From G965204755 sp965243415 (GTDB taxonomy: Bacteria > Acidobacteriota > Vicinamibacteria > Marinacidobacterales > Marinacidobacteraceae), in contig OZ251549.1 in NCBI GenBank assembly GCA_965243415.1, forward strand, positions 1,178,001 through 1,242,000: a stretch of 64,000 bases of DNA, given 5' to 3'. The notes below the pieces were generated by a model. The model made no database searches and was not told the DNA's origin. It saw only the letters and a program-made list of their open reading frames with translations. The position numbers were made by a program, and so were the translations under genes. Of the stretch, positions 18,499-26,332 are shown in pieces; position 1 is the stretch's first letter, and each line of letters starts with the position of its first letter.

Positions 18499-19608
18499 CG
18501 GCGCTCCCCGTAGAAACTCTCGAGCAGCGAGAGCGGCGCCGTGGCCGCCGGGGAATCCCGGAGGCGGCGGAGTTGGCGGAGCCCGGCGGTCTCGTCGTAG
18601 CGGAGCCCGGTGTCCGGCGGGAGGCGTTCGAGGACGGCGACCAGGCTGCGGTCGTCGAGGCGGAAGGCGGCGCCGGGGCTGCCGGGGTGGAAGAGGAGCC
18701 GCTCGAGGGTCAGGGTCTCCTGCTCGGCGGCGCTCCCGTTCCAGAACTCATGGACCGCGAACGCCAGCACCGGGTCCGGCAGACTCGGACGCGGGCCGCG
18801 CGGCAGGGCGTAGCGGCGTTGCCCGCGCGGGCCGGGGCGCGCCGCGTCCAGCGGGCGGATCAGGCCCAATTCGGCCAGCGGGCAGTCGAAACTCTCCTCC
18901 ACCGGGCGGCGCCGGTCCCGCTGCGGCGGCAGGTAGGTGCGGAGGAAGACCTCGACATCCCGGTGGATCGAGGCCGGAGAGGGCGGGCGGCGGGCGCCGG
19001 CGTCGGCGCGGGCCTGCCCGAGCAGCCACTGCGCCAGTTCCTCCCGGGTGAAGGTGCTGTCCGGGAAGCAGGTGAAGGCCAGCCGCCAGGTCGAAGCCGG
19101 CGCCGGCGGGGCCGTCAGGCGCCAGTGGAGCAGCCACAGCGTCCCGGGGTCTTCCAGGAACGGATCGGCCCCTCTGCGGGGCTCGGGGGCGCTCTCAGCG
19201 CCTCTCAGCGACTGGTGAGAAAGGAGTCCGGGTCTTTTCGGGGGGGGGGGGGGGGGGGGGGGTAACTCGCGGATCCGGCGGGCGGACGCCGAAGAGCAAC
19301 TCGGCGAGCGGGGTCAGGCGGGCCTCTCCGCCGCGGCGCGCCGGGGCGAAGTCCATCAGCCCGGCGGCCTCGCACCAGTGGCGGATGGAGGCCACCATGT
19401 TCTTGCCGACGCCGAGGCGGGCCAGCGCGTCAGGCCGGGCGAACAGCCAGGGGTCGGCTTGCGCCTGCTCGGCGGCCTTGGGGAACCAGCCGTAGCGGAA
19501 GGGGAAGGTCTGATGCCCGCTGAACCGGTAGGCGGGCGCGGTGGCGGCGACGGGAACCCCGGCGGGGGTGGGGCGGTCGAGTCCGGCGGAGCGCCCGGTC
19601 GGAGGCAC
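18486..19608 (-). CDS. sspB: DUF4007 nickase SspB, split by a 23-base homopolymer (phase-variable or frameshifted)
   Basis: SspB (DUF4007) nicks DNA in the known SspABCD system. The N-terminal half reads from GTG 19608: FSGHQTFPFRYGWFPKA, then LGVGKNMVASIRHWC (65-79). A run of 23 G (C on the coding strand) at 19240-19262 follows codon 116. As given, the frame then stops at 19195 (137 residues). The DUF4007 C-terminal half (GADPFLEDPGTLWLLHW, FTREELAQWLL, FDCPLAELGLI) continues one frame over to TGA 18486 without a stop. Tracts of 22 or 25 give a 373-residue protein joined by about seven or eight prolines. No other start or stop damage is seen. Either slipped-strand phase variation or a homopolymer length error. 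Confidence 0.85.
19240..19262. repeat. Poly-G tract of 23 bases inside sspB
   Basis: Twenty-three consecutive G on the plus strand, by far the longest homopolymer in the window. It encodes prolines between the two conserved halves of SspB. Lengths of 1 modulo 3 (19, 22, 25) keep the gene in frame; 23 does not. Tracts of this kind are classic slipped-strand mispairing switches. Confidence 0.95.
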
Positions 19609-19748
19609 GGGTCCAAGCGTCGAGAGCGGTTCGTCGGGGGGCGGGCTTCGGGGAGGGTCGGGGGGTCGGTCGCTCCCGGCGAGGCCGGGGCGATTATCGC
19701 ACCGGGGGGGCCGAACCCGATCGAGGACGCGGAAGGCGTCGGGATCGG

Positions 19749-20050
19749 GGTCGGCTACCGGTGCGATCGGGAGGATTCTGCGGCCCCGGGCGGACAGGAA
19801 CTGTCGTGGCGGGGGCTGTCGCCGTCCGGAAGGGCCGGGACGCGGTCGGGTCGGACGGTGCCTCTTCCCCGGTGCGGCCGAGGATCGTGGGACGGGGAAG
19901 GGGTCGGGAGCGTGGTCGGTGGCCGGCGCGATCGGGAGGACTCGTCGTCCGCTCCCGCGCTACCCGCTGACCCGTGGTCGGCTGTCGGTGCGATCGGGAA
20001 GATTCTGCCGCTCCGGGCGGACGGGAACTGTCATGGCGGGGGGTGTCGCC
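19749..20050. repeat. Imperfect 75-base direct repeats upstream of sspB
   Basis: The 550-base space between the HNH gene and sspB has no convincing gene. It holds two full copies of a 75-base repeat (19749-19823 and 19976-20050, about nine differences) and a truncated copy at 19914-19944. All share GGTCGG followed closely by GCGATCGGGARGA. Placed before sspB, they may be regulatory binding sites or decay products of a duplication. Nothing else was recognised in 19609-20158. Confidence 0.6.
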
Positions 20051-20158
20051 GGGCCGAGGAGCCGGTGGAGCGCGGTCGGGCCGGTCGGGTCCGGCGGGGT
20101 CAGCCGGGCGAGTCCGCCGGGAGGCCGGAGGCCCCGGCGAGTGTCCGGACGGGCGGCG

Positions 20159-21070
20159 TTACCGGGTGCTGCTGCGCGGTTCGCCCTGGAAGACCTGCGC
20201 CCGGTGCCAGTCCACGAAGTCGCGGTCCGGGAGGAACTCCTTCTCCTGCGGGGGGCGGAGCGGCCGGCCGCGGGCGTCCACGAGTTGCCGGAAGACTTCG
20301 CCCTGACCGCTCAGCCGGCGGGAGACGAGCAGCGCGAAGCCGCTCCCGGGGTTCGGCGCGAGGCCGATGGCGCCCCGGTCGAAGGCGCGGTGGTGGAACG
20401 CGCAGAGCGCCAGCCCGTTCGGGATCGTGTCCGGCCCGCCGTGGGAATGCCAGCGGATGTGCGCCGCGTCGAGCCCGAACAGATCGTCCGAGAGCCGGAT
20501 GTCGTAGTCGCAGATGGCGCAGCGCCGCTCGTAGGCGGTCAGCACGGCGTCCCGGAACCGGGGGTCGCGCCGCTTTCGGGTGGAGAGGTCGAGCGCCGGG
20601 TCTTCCTGGAGAACGGAGTCGTGGAGCCCCACTTCGTCCCGGATCGCCTGGTGGAGCGATTCCGGGAAGTGGTCGGCCAGCAGTCGGGCGGCCGCCTGCT
20701 CCACCAGTTCCCGGTCGCCGAGCAAGAGGCGCTGCACCGGTTCCGGGAACCCGCCGGCGATGCCCTGTTCCCGGAGGTGTTTCGCTGTCGGGGGAGGGCC
20801 TTCGACCCCCGGCGTTTCCCAGAGGCCGTCGGTGACCAGGCGTCCGAACGGATGTTCCGGGTGTATGGACCGGCGCGGCGGGCCGAAGCGCTCCAGCAGA
20901 TCGCGCAGCGGCGTTTCGATCTCCGCGGTGTACGTCCCCAGGCGGGGCTCCTGGTTCCGCAACCTTCCGAGCGCGAGCAGCAGGAGCAGCGGTTTGTGGG
21001 GCGCCCGTTCGCCGCGTCGGCGCCAGATCCGCAGCGCGCCGAGCCGGTGGAGGAACTCCTCGCGGGTCAT
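20159..21070 (-). CDS. Sulfur-binding-domain HNH endonuclease (PT-dependent restriction type), copy 1
   Basis: A 303-residue protein with the layout of phosphorothioate-dependent McrA-type restriction enzymes. The N-terminal half carries the sulfur-binding-domain signature HPEHPFGRLVTDGLWE (70-85). The C-terminal half is an HNH nuclease: CAIC (184-187), GLDAAHIRWH (199-208), NGLALCAFHHRAFDRG (218-233). Known relatives cut DNA bearing backbone sulfur. It lies directly upstream of the Ssp modification genes on the same strand, 52 bases after copy 2. Which strand or sequence it recognises is unknown. Confidence 0.86.
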   Translation of the reverse strand: MTREEFLHRLGALRIWRRRGERAPHKPLLLLLALGRLRNQEPRLGTYTAEIETPLRDLLERFGPPRRSIHPEHPFGRLVTDGLWETPGVEGPPPTAKHLREQGIAGGFPEPVQRLLLGDRELVEQAAARLLADHFPESLHQAIRDEVGLHDSVLQEDPALDLSTRKRRDPRFRDAVLTAYERRCAICDYDIRLSDDLFGLDAAHIRWHSHGGPDTIPNGLALCAFHHRAFDRGAIGLAPNPGSGFALLVSRRLSGQGEVFRQLVDARGRPLRPPQEKEFLPDRDFVDWHRAQVFQGEPRSSTR

Positions 21071-21122
21071 CGGGGGATCATCCGGGGAGTCATCCGGGAA
21101 TCACTCGGCAGATCACTCGCGG

Positions 21123-22046
21123 TCAACGACTGCGGGGCTCGCCGCGAAAGACCTCGGTCCGGTGCCATTCGACGAAACGCCGCTGCGGTTGGAATTCCCG
21201 CTCCAGCGGCGGGCGGATCCGGTTTCCGTTCTCGTTCACCAATTGTCGGTAGGCGCCGCTCCGACCGCTGAGTTCCCGGGATACGAGCACCGCGAGAGTT
21301 GCGGCTCCGGTCGGTTCGAGCCCGATGGCGCCCCGGTCGAAGGCCCGGTGATGGAGCGTGCAGAGGGCCAGACCGTTCGACTCGGTGTCCGGGCCGCCGA
21401 AGGAATGCCAGAGGATGTGCGCGGCGTCCAGACCGAGCAGGTCGCCTCCGAGCAGGCTGTCGTCGCCGCAGATCGCGCAGCGCCGTTCGTAGGCGATGAG
21501 CACTCGCTGCCGGAATCTCGGATCGCGGGGTCTCCTGCCGGTTTCCTCGAGTCCGGCCGGCTCCGCGGCGAGAAGCCCTTCGAGCCCGACTTCGTCGCGA
21601 ATCTGCTGGTGGAGGGACTCGGGGAAGTTGTCGCCGAGGAGGCGGGAGGCGGCCCGTTCCACGAGTTCCGGCTGGCGGCACAACAGGTCGTGGACGGCTT
21701 CGGGGAAACCGCCGGCGACCCGCCGTTCGCGCAGCGGGCCGGTGTGGAGATCGCCGCTGGCGGTTCGGGACAGGGTTTCCGCCCCGGGGATCTCCCACAG
21801 GCCGTCGGAGGGCAACCGGCCGAAGGGGGCCACCGGGCGGGGCGCGTCCCCGGGCCGGCCGAAGCCGGTCAGGAGGCGTTTCATCGGCTCCTCGAGGTCG
21901 TCGGTGTAGTTTCCGAGGCGGGGCTCGCCGCGGGCGATTCGTCCCAGGGCCAGCAGGAGGAGGAGCGGCTTGTGTGGTTTGCGCCGCCCGCCGACCTGCC
22001 GGGAGCGGACTTCGGCGATCCGGCGGAAGAACTCGTCGGGCGTCAT
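21123..22046 (-). CDS. Sulfur-binding-domain HNH endonuclease, copy 2 (divergent sulfur site)
   Basis: A 307-residue paralogue of the neighbouring HNH protein, with the same start (PDEFFRRIAEV, RKPHKPLLLLLALGR) and a complete HNH centre (CAICGDD, AAHILWHSFGGPD, NGLALCTLHHRAFDRG). At the sulfur-binding signature it reads PRPVAPFGRLPSDGLWE where copy 1 has HPEHPFGRLVTDGLWE, so the His-Pro-Glu part is lost. ATG 22046 is chosen because it matches the N terminus of copy 1; longer starts add an arginine- and proline-rich tail. It may recognise a different modification or have changed specificity. Confidence 0.82.
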   Translation of the reverse strand: MTPDEFFRRIAEVRSRQVGGRRKPHKPLLLLLALGRIARGEPRLGNYTDDLEEPMKRLLTGFGRPGDAPRPVAPFGRLPSDGLWEIPGAETLSRTASGDLHTGPLRERRVAGGFPEAVHDLLCRQPELVERAASRLLGDNFPESLHQQIRDEVGLEGLLAAEPAGLEETGRRPRDPRFRQRVLIAYERRCAICGDDSLLGGDLLGLDAAHILWHSFGGPDTESNGLALCTLHHRAFDRGAIGLEPTGAATLAVLVSRELSGRSGAYRQLVNENGNRIRPPLEREFQPQRRFVEWHRTEVFRGEPRSR

Positions 22047-22201
22047 CGGCCCCGGATCGGGTTTCGAACGGTCGCCGGAGCGGCGAACCGCCTTCGCTGA
22101 CGCGGCACTCCGGTCGGGCCTTGGCGCTGCGGCTTCCGGCGTAACGGGCGCTCTCGCAGAGTGGTCGCCGGCGCGGCGCCGAGCGTCTTCCGGTCGCCGC
22201 G

Positions 22202-22720
22202 TCATTCGTCCTCGCCGGTGAGGCGGCGGTTGTTCTCCCGGGATCGCAGGAGTTCCCGGTTGAGCAGGTTGATCGGGTGTTCGTCGCCGGTGAGCGAGAA
22301 ACACTTTTCGTCGAGCATCCGACTGACCCGTTCGCACTCGGCCCAGTACTCCGACTCACGGCGCTCCGCGTCTCCGGGCTCGTCGCCGGGGCTCGAAACG
22401 ACATATCCCGTCGCCGGCAGCGCGTCCAGGCCGGTTCCCCGACCGTCCGCGTGGAGGCGGACATGGCGGTCGTTCGTCATCCGGTGCATCGCGTAGTAGT
22501 CGAGGTACTCGCCGTTCTCGTCCTCGCCGAAGAGGAACCAGATCGTCCAGCCGCCGGCGTTGATCTGACCGCGTTCGCGGTCCCGGAGGTTTTCGGGAGG
22601 CAAGCGGAGGCCCCAGTGGGCGAAGGTCTCGTTGAAGGCGGTTTCGATGCGTTCCAGGGAGGTGGCCACGGTGCGGGCGTGCGACGGTGCGGTCCGGGGA
22701 GCCGATGGTACGCGCGCCAA
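22202..22720 (-). CDS. Conserved hypothetical protein
   Basis: A soluble protein of up to 172 residues with a TTG start at 22720; a GTG at 22669 gives 155 residues beginning VATSLERIETAFNETF and may be the true start. The core GGWTIWFLFGEDENGEYLDY and DYYAMHRMTNDRHVRL looks conserved in style, and the C-terminal part is charged and probably helical. I do not recognise a function. It is the first gene of the minus-strand run leading into the HNH and Ssp genes, 155 bases upstream of the HNH pair, so it could belong to the system. Confidence 0.65.
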   Translation of the reverse strand: MARVPSAPRTAPSHARTVATSLERIETAFNETFAHWGLRLPPENLRDRERGQINAGGWTIWFLFGEDENGEYLDYYAMHRMTNDRHVRLHADGRGTGLDALPATGYVVSSPGDEPGDAERRESEYWAECERVSRMLDEKCFSLTGDEHPINLLNRELLRSRENNRRLTGEDE

Positions 22721-22742
22721 GCCGGGAGTGCGAACCGGGTGG

Positions 22743-23837
22743 TCAGACCTTGAAATAGATCCGGCGGCGGTCGAGGAAGACAGCGACGGCGGTCCAGGCC
22801 GCCGTCTGGGCGAGGGCGAAGGCGAGGGAGCCGTGGAGCGGGCCGAGGGTGCTCGCGAAGAGGGTCTGCCAGAGCCGGGCGTGCGCCGAGGCGTCGCCGG
22901 GAGCGGGGAAGAGCAGGAGGGTCTTCGCGACCAGGCCGGAGGCCACGAAGATCAGGATGGCGTTCTTCCCGAGGGATTCGACGGGTCGGCTCCAGCGCGG
23001 CGGTTCCGCCCGCCGGTCGAGCAGCAGCATCGAGAGCGCCAGGCAGGAGAGCGCGATCCCGCCGGTGAACAGCGTGTAGGAACTCGTCCACAGGTTCTTG
23101 TTGATCGGCAGCCAGAAACTCCAGACCCAGCCGGCTCCGAGGAGGACGAACCCGGCGGCGAACAGCCCGGTCGTCTGCTCCGCCGCCGGACGCCGGCTGC
23201 GGAGCCACTCCCCCGCGAGGATCCCGATCAGGGCGCCGGCGATGGCCGGGATCGTGGAGAGGACGCCCTCCGGGTCCCAACTGCCCTGGTAGAGGTTGCC
23301 GCCGAGCAGGAGGCGGTCGACGTAGGCGGCGAGATTCGTTCCCGGTTCCAGATCGCCGGCGACGCCGCCCGGCGGCGGGACGAACGCCAGCAGCGCGTGG
23401 AAGCCGGCGAGGCACGCGGCGGTGAGCCCGAGGAGTCCGCGCGTCCGGAGCCACAGGAACGCCGCGCCGGCGACCAGGTACACGACGCCGATCCGCTGCA
23501 GGACGCCGGGGAGGCGCAGTTCCGACAGGTCGAAGAACGGATACGCCGCCAGCAGCAGGCCCAGCGCGACGAGGATGGCGCTGCGCCGCAGGACGCGGAG
23601 GAACAGGCGCCCCCGCGCCGCGCCGGATTCGACCCGTTTGCCGAGGGAGAACGGGATCGCCACCCCCAGGATGAACAGGAAGAACGGGAAGATGAGGTCG
23701 GTCGGCGTCCAGCCGTGCCACGGGGCGTGGAGCAGCGCCGGATAGACATGGTTCCAACTGCCGGGGTTGTTCACCACGATCATGGAGGCGATGGTCGCCC
23801 CCCGGAAGAAGTCCAGCGACCGCCGGCGCCCGGTCAT
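22743..23837 (-). CDS. DUF5009 / heparan-alpha-glucosaminide acetyltransferase-like membrane protein
   Basis: A 364-residue multi-helix inner-membrane protein starting MTGRRRSLDFFRGATIASMI. Features typical of the DUF5009/NagX family are visible: the N-terminal LDFFRG motif, PWHGWTPTDLIFPFFLF, LPGVLQRIGVVYL and about ten hydrophobic segments. Relatives transfer acyl groups to amino sugars across the membrane, in cell-wall or chitin-sugar recycling. It stands as a single gene with no metabolic neighbour that narrows the substrate. Confidence 0.85.
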   Translation of the reverse strand: MTGRRRSLDFFRGATIASMIVVNNPGSWNHVYPALLHAPWHGWTPTDLIFPFFLFILGVAIPFSLGKRVESGAARGRLFLRVLRRSAILVALGLLLAAYPFFDLSELRLPGVLQRIGVVYLVAGAAFLWLRTRGLLGLTAACLAGFHALLAFVPPPGGVAGDLEPGTNLAAYVDRLLLGGNLYQGSWDPEGVLSTIPAIAGALIGILAGEWLRSRRPAAEQTTGLFAAGFVLLGAGWVWSFWLPINKNLWTSSYTLFTGGIALSCLALSMLLLDRRAEPPRWSRPVESLGKNAILIFVASGLVAKTLLLFPAPGDASAHARLWQTLFASTLGPLHGSLAFALAQTAAWTAVAVFLDRRRIYFKV

Positions 23838-23961
23838 ACCCGGCGAAGCCTACGCGGTGCGGTCAGGGAGAGGGCGCGGCAGGGCGGAGCGTCGCGGGGC
23901 CGCCCGAACCGCGGCGAAGGATGGTCGTCCGGTTCGGAATCCGGTCTTGGCGCGGCCCCGG

Positions 23962-24909
23962 TCAGGGCGCCGGCCGGGGCGGGGGCGCTTGGGGAGGAGG
24001 GCCTGAGAGGGGAAGTCCGGCCGGCGGTGTCGCGGACGCCTTGACGAACGCGATCCCCTCATGGTTCTCGATGATCTTGATCGCCGGGGTCATCGAGAAA
24101 GTCAGGAGGCACGAGTGGTGGAACGACAGGACAGCCTCCTGAAGGTCGTCATCCTTCTCGAGTCGCTCGATCTTCAGGCCGATCTTTCGGCACCGGTCCG
24201 CAGACAGATGCCTGGAGTGTGACTTGGTGAGGGCGTGATCGCTCAGTTCCTCGATGATCTTCTCGATACGGACCTCTCCGTCGGGATCGTCCCGGAACAT
24301 GCCGCTCCGGAGCCATTCCCCGGTCATTTCCTTCGACCACGTCATCGCCTTTTCGCATTCTCCGAGAAGCGTCGGGTGGTATCTCGAAAGGATCGGTTGC
24401 CAGACCGCAATGGCGGCAGGGTCCTCCCGAACCTCCCTCATCACCGTTCGGAACTCTTCCATGAGCCCGTGGGCGGGGATGCCGCCGAACTGGGGGTCGA
24501 TGGGGCCGAGACTCGAGTGCTTTCCCATGAGGATCTCCTTGGCGGCGCAGGCCATCATGGTTCCTCCGGAGAGCGCGATCTGCGGGACGACCGCCCGGAT
24601 GTCGGGTCCGAACATCCCTCGCAGGTAGTCCACCAAGGATTCGGTGGCTGCCGTGTCGCCGCCGGGCGTGTGCAGGATCAGATCCAGCCCGAGAGTCCGA
24701 TCCATTCCGTGGATGACGCTCATGAAGCCGTTCTTGTCGTCGTCGTGGATGCCCAGGTACGAGGCGGGGCCTCGCTGGAGCCAGCCGGAGTAGTAGGCGA
24801 TGACATTGCGGCCGGTGATTTCGCGCACGTCGGCGAGGTAACGGCGCCGCATGAGATCCTGTGCGTTCGCCGAATGGAGTTCGTCGAGCAGTTGGTTCCA
24901 GTTGGGCAT
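23962..24909 (-). CDS. SDH-type Clp-fold serine protease
   Basis: A 315-residue protein of the SppA/ClpP-like fold. LHTPGGDTAATESLVDYLR (about 79-97) is the oxyanion-hole region, SGGTMMACAA (113-122) carries the nucleophilic serine, and GKHSSLGPIDPQFGG (128-142) follows as in the SDH subfamily. The C terminus ends in a proline-rich tail. No signal peptide is seen, so it is probably cytosolic or membrane-peripheral. It follows a small gene after 5 bases, so the two form an operon. It lies at the edge of the defence genes, but a defence role is not shown. Confidence 0.82.
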   Translation of the reverse strand: MPNWNQLLDELHSANAQDLMRRRYLADVREITGRNVIAYYSGWLQRGPASYLGIHDDDKNGFMSVIHGMDRTLGLDLILHTPGGDTAATESLVDYLRGMFGPDIRAVVPQIALSGGTMMACAAKEILMGKHSSLGPIDPQFGGIPAHGLMEEFRTVMREVREDPAAIAVWQPILSRYHPTLLGECEKAMTWSKEMTGEWLRSGMFRDDPDGEVRIEKIIEELSDHALTKSHSRHLSADRCRKIGLKIERLEKDDDLQEAVLSFHHSCLLTFSMTPAIKIIENHEGIAFVKASATPPAGLPLSGPPPQAPPPRPAP

Positions 24910-24914
24910 CGGTG

Positions 24915-25169
24915 TCAGTCCCGAGGCCGGGTCGTGTTGTCCAGTCGGTACGGCGTGAACACCGGGCGGCGCGGATCCGGGAAGTCGGGGTGCGCCATCT
25001 TCCGGAACTTCTCCCGGTCCTCCTCCCGCTCCAGGCCGAGGAGGCGGAAGCCCTCGACGTACTTCTCCAGGTCCGCCGGGTAGCGGGCGTGGCCGGGCTC
25101 CCGGGCGGGCGCGGCGCGCTCGGGTGGCTGCGCCGGCGACTCGGGCGCCGGCTTTTGGGGTGTTCCCAT
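24915..25169 (-). CDS. Small hypothetical protein upstream of the Clp-fold protease
   Basis: An 84-residue hydrophilic protein (start ATG 25169) with a proline-alanine-rich first third and a charged helical part (LEKYVEGFRLLGLEREEDRE). It ends 5 bases before the protease start, so the two are probably co-transcribed. The family is not recognised; an accessory or substrate role would be a guess. A longer GTG-type start at 25202 is possible. Confidence 0.55.
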   Translation of the reverse strand: MGTPQKPAPESPAQPPERAAPAREPGHARYPADLEKYVEGFRLLGLEREEDREKFRKMAHPDFPDPRRPVFTPYRLDNTTRPRD

Positions 25170-25360
25170 GTCCGTCCCTCCGGATCCGCCCCGGGGGCGC
25201 ATCGGCCGACGGGGCGAGGCTCAGGCCCGCCGAAGACCGGCGAGCGATCGGGCCGGATCATAGCGCGGGAGACGGAGGGCCGGGGAGGGCCGGCCGAAGC
25301 GCGCGGCGGGCGGCCGACAGCCGGCCCCGGGGCGCCGGCGGCGGCGAAGGCGGAGCGTGA

Positions 25361-25366
25361 TACAAC
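25361..25366 (+). promoter_or_regulatory. -10-like box 7 bases before the 25374 start
   Basis: TACAAC, preceded by TGA as in an extended -10 element, ends 7 bases before the GTG start. The spacing suits a leaderless or near-leaderless transcript. Confidence 0.4.
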
Positions 25367-25373
25367 CGGGGGC

Positions 25374-26309
25374 GTGGCTGACCGTGGCGCCGGCGGGTTC
25401 TGGTTCCCCCGCACGCCCTCCGGGAGGGCTTCGCTGGTGCCCCCGCCGCCCTGGTTCTACTCCGGGGAGATGCTGACCGTCGAGTACCTGGCGGCGCCCG
25501 GCGCCGTGGCCGCGCTGTTGCCCCCGCCGCTGGAACCGGTGGCCGACCGCCCGGACGCGGTGGCGGCGATCTGGGCGGAGTGGCAGTCCTGTTCCGAGTC
25601 CGGCGCGGAGTTGCTCGACCCGGTGCGGGCGCAGTACCGGGAGAGCCTGCTCGTCGTCCGCTGCCGCTACCGCGAACGCGACTGGTCGCGCTGCGTCTTC
25701 ATCTGGGTCGATCAGGACCTCTCGCTGGCTCGCGGACTGTTCCAGGGGTATCCCAAGAAACTGGGCCAGATTCGGATGACGCGGCCGGCGCTCATCGGGC
25801 GGGCCGGGCCGGAACTGGCGCCGGGGGGCCGGTTCGGGGCGAGCGTCGCCGCCGGGTCGCGACGGTTGCTGGAGGCGGAGTTCACCATCACCGGCGAGGC
25901 GGAGAGCGCCGGATTCGTGAACGCCCATCCGATGCTCCACCACCGGGTGTGGCCGGCGGTGGAAGCAGACGGGTCGGACGCGCATGCGGAGATCGTCTCG
26001 GTGGCCTCCGAGGAAGTGGAACTGGGCACGGCGTATGTCGGGGAGGCGGCGCTCCGGGTGTTCCCTTCGCCGACGGAGGAATTGGAGGCGCTGGCGCCGC
26101 GGGAGATGCTCGGCGGCTTCTGGCGGCGGGTGGGTTTCACCTTCCGCGGCGGGCGCAGTCTCGCCGGCGGCGGGCGGGATTTCGCCGGCGGCGGGCGGGA
26201 TTTCGCCGGGGGCGGGCGGGATCTCGCCGGGAGCGGGCCGAAATCCGCCGGTGGCGGGGTATCGTCCGGCGGGGGCGGGGTGTCGTCCACTGCGGGCGGG
26301 GCGCGCTGA
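25374..26309 (+). CDS. Acetoacetate-decarboxylase-family protein with glycine-rich repeat tail
   Basis: A 311-residue protein. The sequence GLFQGYPKKLGQI contains the lysine pair seen at the Schiff-base site of acetoacetate-decarboxylase-fold enzymes, and PPPPWFYSGEMLTVEYL matches the N-terminal strand of the family. Substrate is unknown; the family also includes enzymes on aromatic-degradation intermediates, which fits the dioxygenase 23 bases downstream. GTG 25374 is chosen for the nearby -10-like box and the length. The last 45 residues are a GGRDFAG-type repeat tail with no match to the family. Confidence 0.75.
   Translation: MADRGAGGFWFPRTPSGRASLVPPPPWFYSGEMLTVEYLAAPGAVAALLPPPLEPVADRPDAVAAIWAEWQSCSESGAELLDPVRAQYRESLLVVRCRYRERDWSRCVFIWVDQDLSLARGLFQGYPKKLGQIRMTRPALIGRAGPELAPGGRFGASVAAGSRRLLEAEFTITGEAESAGFVNAHPMLHHRVWPAVEADGSDAHAEIVSVASEEVELGTAYVGEAALRVFPSPTEELEALAPREMLGGFWRRVGFTFRGGRSLAGGGRDFAGGGRDFAGGGRDLAGSGPKSAGGGVSSGGGGVSSTAGGAR
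26150..26240 (+). repeat. Tandem 21-base repeats coding a GGRDFAG-type tail
   Basis: About four units of GGCGGGCGGGATTTCGCCGGC in frame at the 3' end of the decarboxylase-family gene, encoding repeated GG-RDF/L-AG. The copy number may vary between strains. Confidence 0.7.
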
Positions 26310-26332
26310 CCGCGAACGGGGAGGTTCGTCGC

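Noticed and set aside
19195..19608. The 137-residue frame as a separate complete small gene
   Set aside because: It contains only the first half of DUF4007 and ends in nonfamily residues after the G tract; the rest of the domain continues intact one frame over.
7060..22720. Dpd (7-deazaguanine) DNA modification cluster, suggested by DGQHR and SNF2 genes
   Set aside because: No DpdA-type transglycosylase or queuosine-pathway gene is present; the cysteine desulfurase, PP-loop and DUF4007 genes point to phosphorothioation.
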